From an uncultured Bacteroidota bacterium (GTDB lineage: Bacteria; Bacteroidota; Bacteroidia; Flavobacteriales; Schleiferiaceae), in contig CAJXNI010000001.1 in the NCBI GenBank assembly GCA_913057235.1, forward strand, positions 1-64,000: 64,000 nt of DNA, read 5' to 3'. The translations under genes and the position numbers were made by a program. Within the stretch, counting starts at the first letter, position 1. Every line of letters starts with the position of its first letter. This document shows positions 46,036 to 55,104 of this stretch, piece by piece. A model generated the notes under the pieces. The model worked only from the letters and a program-made list of their open reading frames with translations, did not search any database and was not told the origin of the DNA.

Positions 46036-46179
46036 TCAAAAAATACAATTTTCTGTAATTTTTATTTCACACAGTTGACCTGTTCCGGTGAAAAAGCAAG
46101 TTTCTATCCAGGGCAATGGGGGGCCTTCATCTTTCTGCTTGCCGCAGATGGGCAGCCCCAGGCTTTTGGTTAGCTGCAT
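46036..46179 (-). CDS. Possible small cysteine-containing ORF
   Basis: The 46011-46335 gap contains a 47-codon minus-strand ORF, from the ATG at 46179 to the TGA at 46036, ending 25 bp before the T9SS cargo start. It reads MQLTKSLGLPICGKQKDEG, then PLPWIETCFF, with four cysteines (12, 28, 35, 44). I know no homologue. It may be chance. The rest of the gap holds the etfB promoter and no other signal I could see. Confidence 0.2.
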   Translation of the reverse strand: MQLTKSLGLPICGKQKDEGPPLPWIETCFFTGTGQLCEIKITENCIF

Positions 46180-46280
46180 GGTAGGAGCCTTATGAACTCA
46201 ATTAACCTAATGAACTATTCAACCAGTGATGTTTCTAACCCATTAAACCCAAGCGCGCATCTACTATGCATGCATAATAT

Positions 46281-46311
46281 TTTGATACGCCTTTTTTTTA
46301 GGCTATTTTCG
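46281..46311 (+). promoter_or_regulatory. Promoter of the etfBA operon
   Basis: TTTG (46281-46284), 19 nt, then TATTTTCG (46304-46311), which is one mismatch from TAnnTTTG and is followed by CAGC. The leader would be about 17 nt. Confidence 0.6.
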
Positions 46312-46335
46312 CAGCACATTTAAAAAAACTATAAA

Positions 46336-47082
46336 ATGAAGGTATTAGTATGCATTAGCCATGTGCCCGATACCACCTCCAAAATAAATTTTACCAATAA
46401 CAACACGGAGTTTGATAAAAACGGGGTGCAGTTTGTCATTAACCCTTATGACGAATTTGGACTCACCCGGGCAGTGTGGCTGAAAGAGAAGCAAGGCGCC
46501 TCTGTAACGGTGCTGAATGTAGGAACCGCAGAAACTGAGCCCACCTTACGTAAGGCATTGGCCATTGGTGCCGATGAGGCCATCCGCGTAGACGCAGAAC
46601 CCACCGATGCTTTTTTTGTGGCCCAACAAATTGCGGCTGTCGCTAAAGAAGGTGAATACGATTTAATTATTGCCGGCCGTGAAAGTATTGACTACAACGG
46701 TGGTCAGGTAGGCGGCATGGTAGCAGCCTTATTAAAGTGGCCCTTCATTAATGCCTGCGTAGGTATGGAAATAGAAGGCGATAAAGCGTCTTTTACCCGC
46801 GAAATTGATGGCGGTAAAGAAAAACTAAGCGCCCCCCTACCCTTTGTAATTGGCGGCCAAAAAGGCCTGGTAGAAGAAAGTGACCTGCGCATACCCAACA
46901 TGCGGGGCATTATGCAAGCGCGTAAGAAGCCCCTGGCGGTAAAAGAAGCAGTAGATGCCGAGGCCAAAACCAAAGTGGGCGATTTTGCTAAACCAGAACC
47001 CAAAGGAGCGGTTACCATGGTAGATGCCGACAACATGGAAGAGCTGGTGAAGTTACTGCACGAAAAAGCAAAAGTTATTTAA
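46336..47082 (+). CDS. etfB: Electron transfer flavoprotein, beta subunit
   Basis: It pairs with EtfA and binds AMP. The heterodimer carries electrons from acyl-CoA dehydrogenases to the membrane quinone pool. The 248 residues have VLVCISHVPDTTSKI at the N terminus, VINPYDEFGLTRAVWLKE, then DLIIAGRESIDYNGGQVGGM and SDLRIPNMRGIMQARKKPL near the C terminus, the family recognition region. It is 11 bp upstream of etfA and has a well-spaced promoter. Confidence 0.96.
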   Translation: MKVLVCISHVPDTTSKINFTNNNTEFDKNGVQFVINPYDEFGLTRAVWLKEKQGASVTVLNVGTAETEPTLRKALAIGADEAIRVDAEPTDAFFVAQQIAAVAKEGEYDLIIAGRESIDYNGGQVGGMVAALLKWPFINACVGMEIEGDKASFTREIDGGKEKLSAPLPFVIGGQKGLVEESDLRIPNMRGIMQARKKPLAVKEAVDAEAKTKVGDFAKPEPKGAVTMVDADNMEELVKLLHEKAKVI

Positions 47083-47093
47083 AAAGCAAAGAC

Positions 47094-48062
47094 ATGTCTG
47101 TACTTGTATATTTAGAAAATTGGGAAGGAAAGTTTAAGAAAAACACCTGGGAGGCGGCCTTGTACGCCTCTAAAACAGCCGAAATGCTGGGCACCGAAGC
47201 CATTGGAGTTACCATTGGTGACTTAGAAGATGACGCCAGCAAAGCCGGTCAGTTTGGTATAAATAAAGTACTGAGCCTCAAGGGCGATGACTTTAGGCAA
47301 TTTGATGCCAATGCCTTTGGAGCCGCCCTAAACGAGGTAGCCGAAGCGCAGGGCGCAGATACCATCATCTTGAGTGGCACCTTCAACGCCAAAGCTTTGG
47401 CACCCTCCTTGGCCATTTATGCGGAGGCGGCCTTGCTGACTAACGTTACTGCTTTGCCCCTGAGCGCTGACCCCTTTACGGTAAAACGGGGTGTTTTCTC
47501 TTCCAAAGGTTTTAATGATTTAAGTGCCAGCGCCAGCAAGCGTGTGGTGGTATTTGTACCCAACTCCATTGGCTTAGAAGAAAGTGAAGGCGGTGCGGAG
47601 GTTTCGGAAACCTCTGCCTCTACGGGCGATGCTCCTCGCGTAAGCGTGCAGGAAGTAGACCGCGTAAAAGGTAAAATTCCTTTGCCGGAAGCGGAGCGCG
47701 TAGTATCAGGTGGCCGTGGTTTAAAAGGCCCGGAAAACTGGGGCATGCTGGAAGAACTAGCCGAAGTACTGGATGCCGGTACGGCTTGCAGCAAACCCGT
47801 ATCAGATATGGACTGGCGCCCGCACAGCGAGCACGTTGGCCAAACCGGTATTGCCATTAAGCCCAATCTTTACGTGGCTATTGGTATTTCAGGCGCCATT
47901 CAACACCTGGCCGGTGTAAGCGCCAGCAATACCATTGTGGTCATTAACAAAGACGAGGAAGCCCCCTTCTTTAAAGCCGCAGATTTTGGCATAGTGGGCG
48001 ATGCCTTTGAAGTAGTACCCAAACTCACGGAAGCAATCAAGAAGTTTAAAGCCAACAATTAA
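47094..48062 (+). CDS. etfA: Electron transfer flavoprotein, alpha subunit
   Basis: This is the FAD-binding partner of EtfB in beta-oxidation electron transfer. The 322 residues have an N-terminal alpha/beta domain (about 1-190). The C-terminal FAD domain has VVSGGRGLKGPENWGMLEEL, HVGQTGIAIKPNLYVAIGIS and GAIQHLAGVSASNTIV, all canonical. The acidic linker around SEGGAEVSETSASTGDA is unusually long and serine-rich. The stop overlaps the next ATG by one base. Confidence 0.96.
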   Translation: MSVLVYLENWEGKFKKNTWEAALYASKTAEMLGTEAIGVTIGDLEDDASKAGQFGINKVLSLKGDDFRQFDANAFGAALNEVAEAQGADTIILSGTFNAKALAPSLAIYAEAALLTNVTALPLSADPFTVKRGVFSSKGFNDLSASASKRVVVFVPNSIGLEESEGGAEVSETSASTGDAPRVSVQEVDRVKGKIPLPEAERVVSGGRGLKGPENWGMLEELAEVLDAGTACSKPVSDMDWRPHSEHVGQTGIAIKPNLYVAIGISGAIQHLAGVSASNTIVVINKDEEAPFFKAADFGIVGDAFEVVPKLTEAIKKFKANN

Positions 48063-48670
48063 TGGAGCGCACCAAGCTCTTTGTAAAAGGCTTAAGTTAC
48101 TCCCAAACCCAAACCGGAGCCTATGCTCTGGTTTTGGGTGAGGAGCATGGCGAACGCAGGCTGCCCATCATTATTGGTGGTTTTGAAGCCCAAAGCATTG
48201 CCATTGCCTTAGAAAAAGAAGTCAACCCCCCGCGGCCTCTTACGCACGACCTTTTCAAGAATTTTGCGGATAATTTTAAAATTCAGCTCAAAGAGGTGGT
48301 CATTCACAAACTAAAAGACGGGGTTTTTTATTCCCTTTTGGTTTGCACCGATGAAGGTGGCCAGGAAAAAATGCTGGATGCCCGCACCAGTGACGCGGTA
48401 GCACTGGCCATCCGCTTTAAAGCGCCCATTTTTACCTACGGTGAAATTTTAGAAAAAGCCGGGGTGATTTTAAAAGATGGCGATACCAAAACCAGTGGCA
48501 AGGGTGGCAGCAGCGCTCCGGCCAAAAAAGCTAAGAGCAGCGCCAGCAGCAAACCCATGGCCGATAAAACGGTCAAGGATCTCCACAAAGAATTGGATGA
48601 TGCGGTGCAGAATGAAGACTATGAGAAGGCCGCTCGCTTACGCGATGAGATAGACCGCAGAGAGAGCTAA
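48062..48670 (+). CDS. Bifunctional nuclease family protein (DUF151) with UVR motif
   Basis: This 202-residue protein has an N-terminal DUF151 domain (about 1-135; LPIIIGGFEAQSIAIALE and ARTSDAVALAIRFKAPIF). A low-complexity K/S/A linker follows, then a C-terminal UVR motif (about 165-200, LDDAVQNEDYEKAARLRDEI). Plant and some bacterial members show DNase and RNase activity; activity here is inferred. The UVR motif resembles that of UvrB/UvrC and ClpC-like proteins and suggests a protein partner. It is coupled to etfA by a one-base overlap. Confidence 0.92.
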   Translation: MERTKLFVKGLSYSQTQTGAYALVLGEEHGERRLPIIIGGFEAQSIAIALEKEVNPPRPLTHDLFKNFADNFKIQLKEVVIHKLKDGVFYSLLVCTDEGGQEKMLDARTSDAVALAIRFKAPIFTYGEILEKAGVILKDGDTKTSGKGGSSAPAKKAKSSASSKPMADKTVKDLHKELDDAVQNEDYEKAARLRDEIDRRES

Positions 48671-48693
48671 AAACTATTAAATTCGCTCCCTCT

Positions 48694-50424
48694 ATGGGAT
48701 TGCTCAAAAAATGTTTCGCGGCTCTGCTGGTTTTCACAAGCCTTAGCGCCCTTGCTCAGCCTAGCCTTATTCACCGCTGGAGTTTCAAGGCCATTACCAA
48801 CAACGCTCAGGAAGAGTTGCTACCCGTAGACTCGGGTGATTATTTTCACCTTAAACAAGACAGCTCCTTTAGCTATGCCTTGGCCGCCAAAAACAATTTA
48901 TACGCTGCCGGTACTTTCCAGCTACGGAATGACACGCTTGTTTTTAAGTACCGCCAACCTACTGACACGGTGCGCTACTACGCGCTGCAAGTTTTAAACG
49001 ACACCTTACTAAGCATAAAAGAAGGCCCGGTTACTTTTTCTTTTTCCCGGGGTGCTAGGGGCGGGGCGGATACCAATCAGCAAGACCTCAATCAACTACC
49101 CCTCAACTACAATTTTGAAAACGCGCAGTTTAGCTTTAAAGCCATAGCGCGCGGGCTTTTGGGTTTGCTGGTTTTGGTTTTTCTGGCCTTTCTCATGTCT
49201 TCCAACCGCAGAAAAATCAACTGGCCTTTGGTAGTAAAAGGTCTGCTCATTCAAATCCTTTTTGCCTTTAGCATTCTTAAAATCCCGGCTATTCGTCAGG
49301 GTTTTGATTGGCTCAGCAAATTCTTTGTAAAACTCCTTAGCTTTACCCAAGAAGGCTCTGAGTTTTTGTTTGGGGGCCTCATGGACTCCACCGATTCCTT
49401 TGGTTACATATTCGCTTTTCAGGTTTTGCCTACGGTCATTTTCTTTTCGGCCTTAACCTCACTTTTATTTTACTACGGCATTTTACAAAAGGTAGTTTTT
49501 GCCTTTGCCTGGCTCATGAAAAGAATCATGAAACTAAGTGGCGCAGAGAGTCTGGCCGCGGCCGGCAATATTTTCCTCGGCCAAACCGAATCACCCTTGC
49601 TGGTGAAGCCCTACATCAATAAAATGACCCGCAGTGAACTCATGTGCCTAATGAGTGGCGGCATGGCTACCATTGCCGGTGGGGTGCTCTTTGCCTACAT
49701 TGGTTTTTTGGGCGGCACTGATGTAGCCCAGCAAACCTTCTTTGCCAAGCACTTATTGGCAGCTTCGCTCATGAGTGCCCCCGCAGCGGTGGTAGCGGCT
49801 AAAATTTTAGTGCCTGAAACCAAACCGGTAAACGATCAAATGAATATTGAAAAAGCCAGCATTGGCAGTAACGCCTTGGAGGCCATTACCAACGGCACCA
49901 CGCAAGGACTTAAACTGGCCGTGAACGTAGGCGCCATGCTTTTGGTGTTTATTGCGCTGGTGGCTTTGGTCAACGCCTTTTTTCAAGACTTTATTGGTGA
50001 CGTAACCGGTTTGAATGGCTGGGTGGCCGATTTCACGCAAGGCCAATACGAGGGTTTTACCATGGAATTTATTCTGGGCTACGTGCTGGCACCCATCACC
50101 TGGCTAATGGGTGTGGCCAATGAAGACATCTTTTTGGTAGGTCAGCTTTTAGGGGAGAAAACCATCCTCAATGAATTTGTGGCCTACGTTTCCTTAGGAG
50201 ATCTGATGGAAGCTGGTAAGTTTTCTTCCGAAAAGTCCATCATCATTGCCACCTACATTCTTTGTGGCTTTTCCAATTTTGCCAGTATTGGCATTCAAAT
50301 TGGCGGTATTGGTTCCCTGGCTCCATCGCGCAAAGCCGACCTTTCCAAGCTTGGTTTTAAAGCCCTCATTGGCGGCACCCTGGCCTCACTTTTTACGGCC
50401 GTAATTGTAGGGATGATTATTTAA
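48694..50424 (+). CDS. nupC: Concentrative nucleoside transporter with N-terminal periplasmic domain
   Basis: This cation-coupled nucleoside importer lies in the inner membrane. The 576 residues start with a signal peptide (about 1-21). An extra domain of about 120 residues (about 22-145) is rich in beta-strands and resembles a lipocalin-like fold (LIHRWSFKAITNNAQEEL). The CNT core then runs from about 150 to 576, with GQTESPLLVKPYI, MSGGMATIAGGVLFAYI and NEFVAYVSLGDL. In E. coli NupC the core is about 400 residues with no such domain. The extra domain is known in some Bacteroidota relatives; its role is unknown. Confidence 0.92.
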   Translation: MGLLKKCFAALLVFTSLSALAQPSLIHRWSFKAITNNAQEELLPVDSGDYFHLKQDSSFSYALAAKNNLYAAGTFQLRNDTLVFKYRQPTDTVRYYALQVLNDTLLSIKEGPVTFSFSRGARGGADTNQQDLNQLPLNYNFENAQFSFKAIARGLLGLLVLVFLAFLMSSNRRKINWPLVVKGLLIQILFAFSILKIPAIRQGFDWLSKFFVKLLSFTQEGSEFLFGGLMDSTDSFGYIFAFQVLPTVIFFSALTSLLFYYGILQKVVFAFAWLMKRIMKLSGAESLAAAGNIFLGQTESPLLVKPYINKMTRSELMCLMSGGMATIAGGVLFAYIGFLGGTDVAQQTFFAKHLLAASLMSAPAAVVAAKILVPETKPVNDQMNIEKASIGSNALEAITNGTTQGLKLAVNVGAMLLVFIALVALVNAFFQDFIGDVTGLNGWVADFTQGQYEGFTMEFILGYVLAPITWLMGVANEDIFLVGQLLGEKTILNEFVAYVSLGDLMEAGKFSSEKSIIIATYILCGFSNFASIGIQIGGIGSLAPSRKADLSKLGFKALIGGTLASLFTAVIVGMII

Positions 50425-50537
50425 TCACGGTATTTCCCGCACAATTGGCAGTAACAGCGTCTGCCGTTTCTACCGATTTTTACGCAAGATTGGCGCACCG
50501 TCTTTTTCAGTTTTTATGTTTTTCAGTCGGTTTTCAC

Positions 50538-50557
50538 TCAAAAACGCGTGTTTTTGA
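50538..50557. repeat. Perfect inverted repeat between nupC and proC
   Basis: TCAAAAAC, GCGT loop, GTTTTTGA. It has no GC-rich stem, so it is not a typical terminator and could be an operator. The surrounding 50425-50672 sequence is T-rich, with no gene seen. Confidence 0.35.
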
Positions 50558-50672
50558 CCAAAATGAACCCTTTCTACGTCATTTTCTTAAGATTTTTAGA
50601 AAAAAGGCAGCTTCGCACCATGCTTGCATTTAAGGCCAGTAGAAGTAACTTTTTAGTAATTAAAATTAAAAG

Positions 50673-51479
50673 ATGAAAGTACTTGTAATAGGTGCAGGCA
50701 ATATGGGTCTGGCCTACGCAGAAGCCATTGCCAAATCCAACCACTTAAAAGAGGGCGATTTGATGATTTCCGACAACGCCCCTGAAAAAACAAAAGAACT
50801 CCGCAAGGTCAGCCACTTTGATGTGTATGACGACATTGCAGATTGTGCCAACAAAGCCGACATCGTTTTTATAGCCGTAAAGCCTTATCACATTGATGAG
50901 CTTTTTCAAAAGCTCAAGGAGCACATGGTGCACGGTCAAATTGTAATTTCCATTATGGCCGGTGTAACCATTGAAACCATTCAAGAATCTTTGGGCATTC
51001 GCAAAGTGGTGCGTGCTATGCCCAACTTACCGGCTCAGGTAGGAAAAGGGCTCACCTCTTTTACCGCTTCTGATGAAGTTTCTCGTCTGGAGCTTTCTAC
51101 TGTAGAAAGCCTTCTGGATACCACCGGTCGCAGCGTTCGTTTGGATTCTGAAAACGACATCGATGCCTCAACAGGTATCTCAGGTTCAGGACCCGCTTAC
51201 GTGTTTTACTTTATGCAAAGCATGCTGGAAGCTGCATTGAAAATGGGCTTTAGCGATTACGACTCTAAAGTTTTGGTAAGCACCACTTTTGAAGGCGCCA
51301 TTGAGTTATTTAAACGTAACAAGCTTACCCCTGAAAAATGGATGGATAAAGTGGCTTCCAAGGGTGGAACCACGCGCGCTGCGCTGGATTCTATGGAAGA
51401 TAACAACGTAAAAGAACTCATTAAAGAAGCCGCCTTTGCCGCCTTTAAACGAGCAGTTGAGTTGGGTAACGAATCTTAA
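50673..51479 (+). CDS. proC: Pyrroline-5-carboxylate reductase
   Basis: It makes proline from pyrroline-5-carboxylate with NAD(P)H, the last step of the pathway. The 268 residues have the Rossmann loop VIGAGNMGLAYAEAI (about 4-18). The dimerisation domain carries the P5CR signature GISGSGPAYVFYFMQSMLEA and VASKGGTTRAALDSM. It is the first gene of proC-proB-proA, only 3 bp before proB. Catalytic order is B-A-C, so gene order is not pathway order. A TAACTTTT box near 50645 may be its promoter. Confidence 0.96.
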   Translation: MKVLVIGAGNMGLAYAEAIAKSNHLKEGDLMISDNAPEKTKELRKVSHFDVYDDIADCANKADIVFIAVKPYHIDELFQKLKEHMVHGQIVISIMAGVTIETIQESLGIRKVVRAMPNLPAQVGKGLTSFTASDEVSRLELSTVESLLDTTGRSVRLDSENDIDASTGISGSGPAYVFYFMQSMLEAALKMGFSDYDSKVLVSTTFEGAIELFKRNKLTPEKWMDKVASKGGTTRAALDSMEDNNVKELIKEAAFAAFKRAVELGNES

Positions 51480-51482
51480 AAT

Positions 51483-52271
51483 ATGAGCACTACTAGAGAT
51501 CATTCCAACGTAAAACGTATTGTAGTTAAAGTGGGTACCAATGTGATGACTAATAAAGACAATCGCATTGTGGGGCCTATTCTTAAACGCCTAGTTGACC
51601 AGATTGCAGAATTGTACGAACGCGACATTATGACCATTTTGGTAAGCTCTGGTTCTGTGATTGCGGGTATGGAGGTAATGGACAGTGACATAACCGATCC
51701 CACCGTGCGTAGGCAGGTTTTTTCGGCCGTAGGGCAACCGCGGATGATGCGCCATTACTACAGCATTTTTCATGATTACGGTATGCGCTGCGCGCAGGTG
51801 TTAGCCACCAAGCGCGACTTTAGTCCGGGCAAGCACCGCGAAAACATGATAAATTGTTACGAAGGCCTGCTCTCACAGGGCGTTATTCCCATTGCTAACG
51901 AGGATGATGCCGTAAGCCTGAGTATGAGTATGTTCAGCGATAACGATGAGCTGGCCAGCTTGGTAGCGGAACTGTTGAATGCCGATATGCTGGTGCTGCT
52001 TACTGATACCGATGGCTTGTACACCGGCCACCCCGATGATGACGAAAGCCGCTTAATCAGCAACGTCACCACCGATCAGGATGTGGAAAAATACATTCAA
52101 AAATCCAATAAAGGCGAAGCCGAAGGACGCGGTGGTATGGAAAGCAAGCTAGGCGTAGCCAAAGCCACCGCTGCTAAAGATATCCCCACTTTTATTGCCA
52201 ACGGTAAACAAGAGCGAGTGATTATAGATCTGGTGGACGGCAAAGAGATTGGCACTCGCATTATTGACTAA
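51483..52271 (+). CDS. proB: Glutamate 5-kinase without PUA domain
   Basis: It phosphorylates glutamate in the first step of proline synthesis. The 262 residues form a complete amino-acid kinase domain: IVVKVGTNVMT near the N terminus, ILVSSGSVIAGM, FSDNDELASLVAELLNAD and the ATP segment VLLTDTDGLYTG. GRGGMESKLGVAKAT is the GGMxxK region. The C-terminal PUA domain of the 367-residue E. coli enzyme is absent, as in many Bacteroidota. It sits between proC and proA with 3 and 15 bp gaps. Confidence 0.95.
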   Translation: MSTTRDHSNVKRIVVKVGTNVMTNKDNRIVGPILKRLVDQIAELYERDIMTILVSSGSVIAGMEVMDSDITDPTVRRQVFSAVGQPRMMRHYYSIFHDYGMRCAQVLATKRDFSPGKHRENMINCYEGLLSQGVIPIANEDDAVSLSMSMFSDNDELASLVAELLNADMLVLLTDTDGLYTGHPDDDESRLISNVTTDQDVEKYIQKSNKGEAEGRGGMESKLGVAKATAAKDIPTFIANGKQERVIIDLVDGKEIGTRIID

Positions 52272-52286
52272 CCTTAAATTTTATAC

Positions 52287-53486
52287 ATGAAACTTTTAGA
52301 TACAACACTTAAAAATAAAGTATTGGCCAGCATGATGCGCATTTTAGATGAAAAGCGCGCAGAGATAGTAGCCGCCAACCAACAAGATTTAGACGCCTTT
52401 ACCAAAGACGACCAAGCCATGTACGACCGGCTGGTGGCCGATGAAAAGAAGGTAGATGGCATGATTGCCTCGGTAAAGCAGGTGATGGAGCAAGAAGATC
52501 CGGTAGGAAAAATTAAAGAAGAGCGTGAAATTGAAAATGGTTTAAAAATTAAAAACAAAACCGCTCCTTTTGGCACCATCATGATTATATATGAAAGCAG
52601 GCCAGACGTTACCATTGAGGCAGCGGTATTGGCCTTTAAGGCTAATAACAAGATTCTACTTAAGGGTGGCAAAGAAGCCATTAACAGCAATAAGATACTG
52701 GTGAACTGCTGGCATGAGGCTCTCACCGAAAACGGTTTGGAAAAAGACTGGATTCAGTTCTTACAAATGAGCCGTGAGGAAACGCAAAACTTTTTACGCA
52801 AGCCTAACCAAAAGCTTGATTTAATTGTGCCCCGTGGTGGCGAAAGACTCATTCAGTTTGTGAAAGAGCACGCTAGCTGTGCCGTGTTGGTAAGCGGCCG
52901 AGGTAACAATTTCGCCTACGTAGCCGAGGATGCCAATGCCGATACCGCATTTAATGTGATTATGAATGCCAAAACGCACAAAATCTCGGCTTGTAATGCA
53001 CTGGACAAAATTTTGGTCAATCGCAATCGCGGTGATTTTCATGATTTTCTAAAAGAGCTGGCCCAGCGTTTTAAAGCCGCTGGCGTAGAAGTGCTTGCCG
53101 ATGCTCACGTACATGAAATTCTACCGGAAGCCGAAACGGTACCCAACGAGGAGACCTGGTACGAGGAATTTTTAGCCTTAAAAGCGGTGATTGCCAGTGT
53201 AGAGAGTGATGCTGAAGCCATTGAAATTATCAATCAATATTCGGGAGGACATTCAGCCACCATTCTCACCGAAAATGCAGGAAAGGCGCAAGAGTTTATG
53301 GAGCAAATAGACAGTGCGGCCGTGTACCACAACGCTTCTACCCGCTTTACGGATGGCGGTGCCATGGGCGTAGGTGCCGAGCTGGCCATCAGTACTGATA
53401 AACTACACCACCGTGGCCCCTTGGGCTTAAACCAATTGGTAACCAACAAATATTACGTGTACGGCACTGGTCAGGTACGTGTGTAA
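52287..53486 (+). CDS. proA: Glutamate-5-semialdehyde dehydrogenase
   Basis: It reduces glutamyl-5-phosphate with NADPH in proline synthesis. The 399 residues are of the aldehyde dehydrogenase superfamily, with the catalytic cysteine C236 in THKISACNALDKIL. GTIMIIYESRPDVTIEA, LILPRGG-type DLIVPRGGERLIQ and DGGAMGVGAELAISTDKLHH near the C terminus match the family. It is last of three pro genes and is followed by an inverted repeat and a terminator. Confidence 0.96.
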   Translation: MKLLDTTLKNKVLASMMRILDEKRAEIVAANQQDLDAFTKDDQAMYDRLVADEKKVDGMIASVKQVMEQEDPVGKIKEEREIENGLKIKNKTAPFGTIMIIYESRPDVTIEAAVLAFKANNKILLKGGKEAINSNKILVNCWHEALTENGLEKDWIQFLQMSREETQNFLRKPNQKLDLIVPRGGERLIQFVKEHASCAVLVSGRGNNFAYVAEDANADTAFNVIMNAKTHKISACNALDKILVNRNRGDFHDFLKELAQRFKAAGVEVLADAHVHEILPEAETVPNEETWYEEFLALKAVIASVESDAEAIEIINQYSGGHSATILTENAGKAQEFMEQIDSAAVYHNASTRFTDGGAMGVGAELAISTDKLHHRGPLGLNQLVTNKYYVYGTGQVRV

Positions 53487-53492
53487 AAGAAT

Positions 53493-53509
53493 AGGTTAAT
53501 GGTTAACCT
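53493..53509. repeat. Short perfect inverted repeat after proA
   Basis: AGGTTAA, TGG, TTAACCT. It is a 17-nt operator-sized palindrome directly before the pro terminator. No function is known. Confidence 0.3.
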
Positions 53510-53512
53510 AAG

Positions 53513-53549
53513 GCCCCTTTTTCAATTTTGGAGAAGGGGCATTTTTTTT
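53513..53549 (+). terminator. Terminator of the pro operon
   Basis: A 7-bp GC-rich stem (GCCCCTT with AAGGGGC) is followed by an A and nine T. It overlaps the last codons of the convergent hypothetical gene. Confidence 0.85.
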
Positions 53550-53959
53550 TGGGTATACTGCCCGTAGCCGCGTTGGCTTTTTAAAGTCTGGTACATTTCT
53601 TTGGTGGCTGCTGCCGATGCCAAACTAAAGTAGTATTCCTCGCCCTCGGCCCGCAGGTAGATAAATGCCTCATCGTTATTCTTAACCAGCCTAATGGAGC
53701 GCTGGTCTGACTTGCGCACAAAATTGCCTTTCTTGATGAGCCCCAGCGAAAAACCACCGGTACCCGCAGTTTCAGGTAGCGCATTTATTAGTTCCAGCGA
53801 ATCTACATCGGCTAAAGCCACCTTAAAGGAGCCCGGACCGCTTAGCTCTAATGCTCCGTTCTCAACTAAAGCGGTATTATCAGCGAAAGCGCGACCTAAA
53901 AAGAAAAAAGAGGGGCTGAGTACCAAAAGGAGTAACAGTATTTTTTGCCAGTTTTTCAT
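53522..53959 (-). CDS. Membrane-associated protein of unknown function, PH-like
   Basis: This 145-residue protein starts at the ATG at 53959; a TTG 12 bp upstream is possible. A hydrophobic N-terminal segment (about 7-24, LLLLLVLSPSFFFLGRAF) is an anchor or signal. The rest is beta-rich (ALELSGPGSFKVALADVDSL, DQRSIRLVKNNDEAFIY), resembling a small PH-type domain. No family is recognised. It converges on the pro operon, and its last codons lie inside that terminator. The DNA between its start and thyA holds no gene. Confidence 0.6.
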   Translation of the reverse strand: MKNWQKILLLLLVLSPSFFFLGRAFADNTALVENGALELSGPGSFKVALADVDSLELINALPETAGTGGFSLGLIKKGNFVRKSDQRSIRLVKNNDEAFIYLRAEGEEYYFSLASAAATKEMYQTLKSQRGYGQYTQKKMPLLQN

Positions 53960-54163
53960 TTTTTGCGGCAAAGGTACAGGATCTACGGGCGATGCACAGA
54001 GAAAGAATCGCTAGTCTTACCTGCTGACCGCTCTTTTATGGCTGCTGCGAAAAGAACCCAAAAAGGTGCTTACTGAAATTGATTCTGCTTTTAATGGGGT
54101 TGCAAATCCTTTGTCTTGCTTAGACCTGCCCTTTGCCCTACCTTTGAAATAAAGAAAGAGATT

Positions 54164-55069
54164 GTGAAGCAGTACCACCAACTACTCCAGCATATTTTAG
54201 ACCACGGCACCTTTAAAGGCGACCGAACGGGCACGGGTACTCAAAGTGTTTTTGGTTACCAAATGCGCTTTAATCTGCAAGAAGGCTTTCCCTTGGTGAC
54301 CACTAAAAAAGTGCACCTCAAGAGCATTATCCATGAATTGTTGTGGTTCTTACAAGGCGATACCAACATCCGCTACCTGGTGAAAAATGGGGTGAATATT
54401 TGGAATGAGTGGCCCTTTCAGAATTTCTTGAATGAGACCGGTCTGGCCGATGCGGTGCCCAAATACAGCGAAAGCTGGAAGCAAAAGCTACAGGATTTTA
54501 AAACCTCCATTATTGAGTATGAAGATTTTGCTGAAAAATGGGGCGAACTAGGACCCGTGTATGGAAAACAGTGGCGCAATTTTGAGGGAGTAGATCAAAT
54601 CAGCGGACTTATAGAAGACATTAAAAATAAGCCCAACAGCAGGCGTTTGCTGGTGAGTGCCTGGAATCCTAAGGAGGTACCGGTTATGGCCAAAAGCGGT
54701 CTCCCGCCTTGTCACACTTTATTTCAGTTTTATGTGGCCGATGGCAAACTAAGCTGCCAACTGTACCAACGCAGTGCCGATGTGTTTTTAGGCGTACCCT
54801 TTAACATTGCCTCTTATGCCTTGCTCACCATGTTGGTGGCCCAAGTTTGCGGTTTAGAATATGGAGACTTTGTACACACCTTTGGCGATGCGCACCTTTA
54901 CAGCAATCATTTAGAACAAGCCAAAGAACAATTGAGCCGCGAGTTAAGGCCTTTGCCGCAAATGAAAATTAACCCTGCAGTAAACGACATTTTTAGATTC
55001 AAGTACGATGATTTTGAGCTGGTGAATTACAACCCACACCCCGCTATAAAAGCCCCGGTAGCAGTTTAA
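54164..55069 (+). CDS. thyA: Thymidylate synthase
   Basis: It methylates dUMP to dTMP using methylene-tetrahydrofolate. The start is taken as the GTG at 54164, giving a family-like [15 protein letters not shown]; a longer frame from 54116 is less likely. The 301 residues include the catalytic C183 in [14 protein letters not shown], the phosphate-binding RTGTG near the N terminus, [19 protein letters not shown] and the C-terminal AVAPV-type tail. An inserted segment (about 90-140) makes it longer than E. coli ThyA, like the L. casei type. It is 35 bp upstream of folA, a usual pair. Confidence 0.96.
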   Translation: MKQYHQLLQHILDHGTFKGDRTGTGTQSVFGYQMRFNLQEGFPLVTTKKVHLKSIIHELLWFLQGDTNIRYLVKNGVNIWNEWPFQNFLNETGLADAVPKYSESWKQKLQDFKTSIIEYEDFAEKWGELGPVYGKQWRNFEGVDQISGLIEDIKNKPNSRRLLVSAWNPKEVPVMAKSGLPPCHTLFQFYVADGKLSCQLYQRSADVFLGVPFNIASYALLTMLVAQVCGLEYGDFVHTFGDAHLYSNHLEQAKEQLSRELRPLPQMKINPAVNDIFRFKYDDFELVNYNPHPAIKAPVAV

Positions 55070-55104
55070 AATCAAGGTGACGGACCACCGATAATCTAAC
55101 AGAC

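Noticed and set aside
50445-50633. Open frame between nupC and proC
   Set aside because: It starts in T-rich non-coding DNA and contains no recognisable sequence; the palindrome there argues for regulation.
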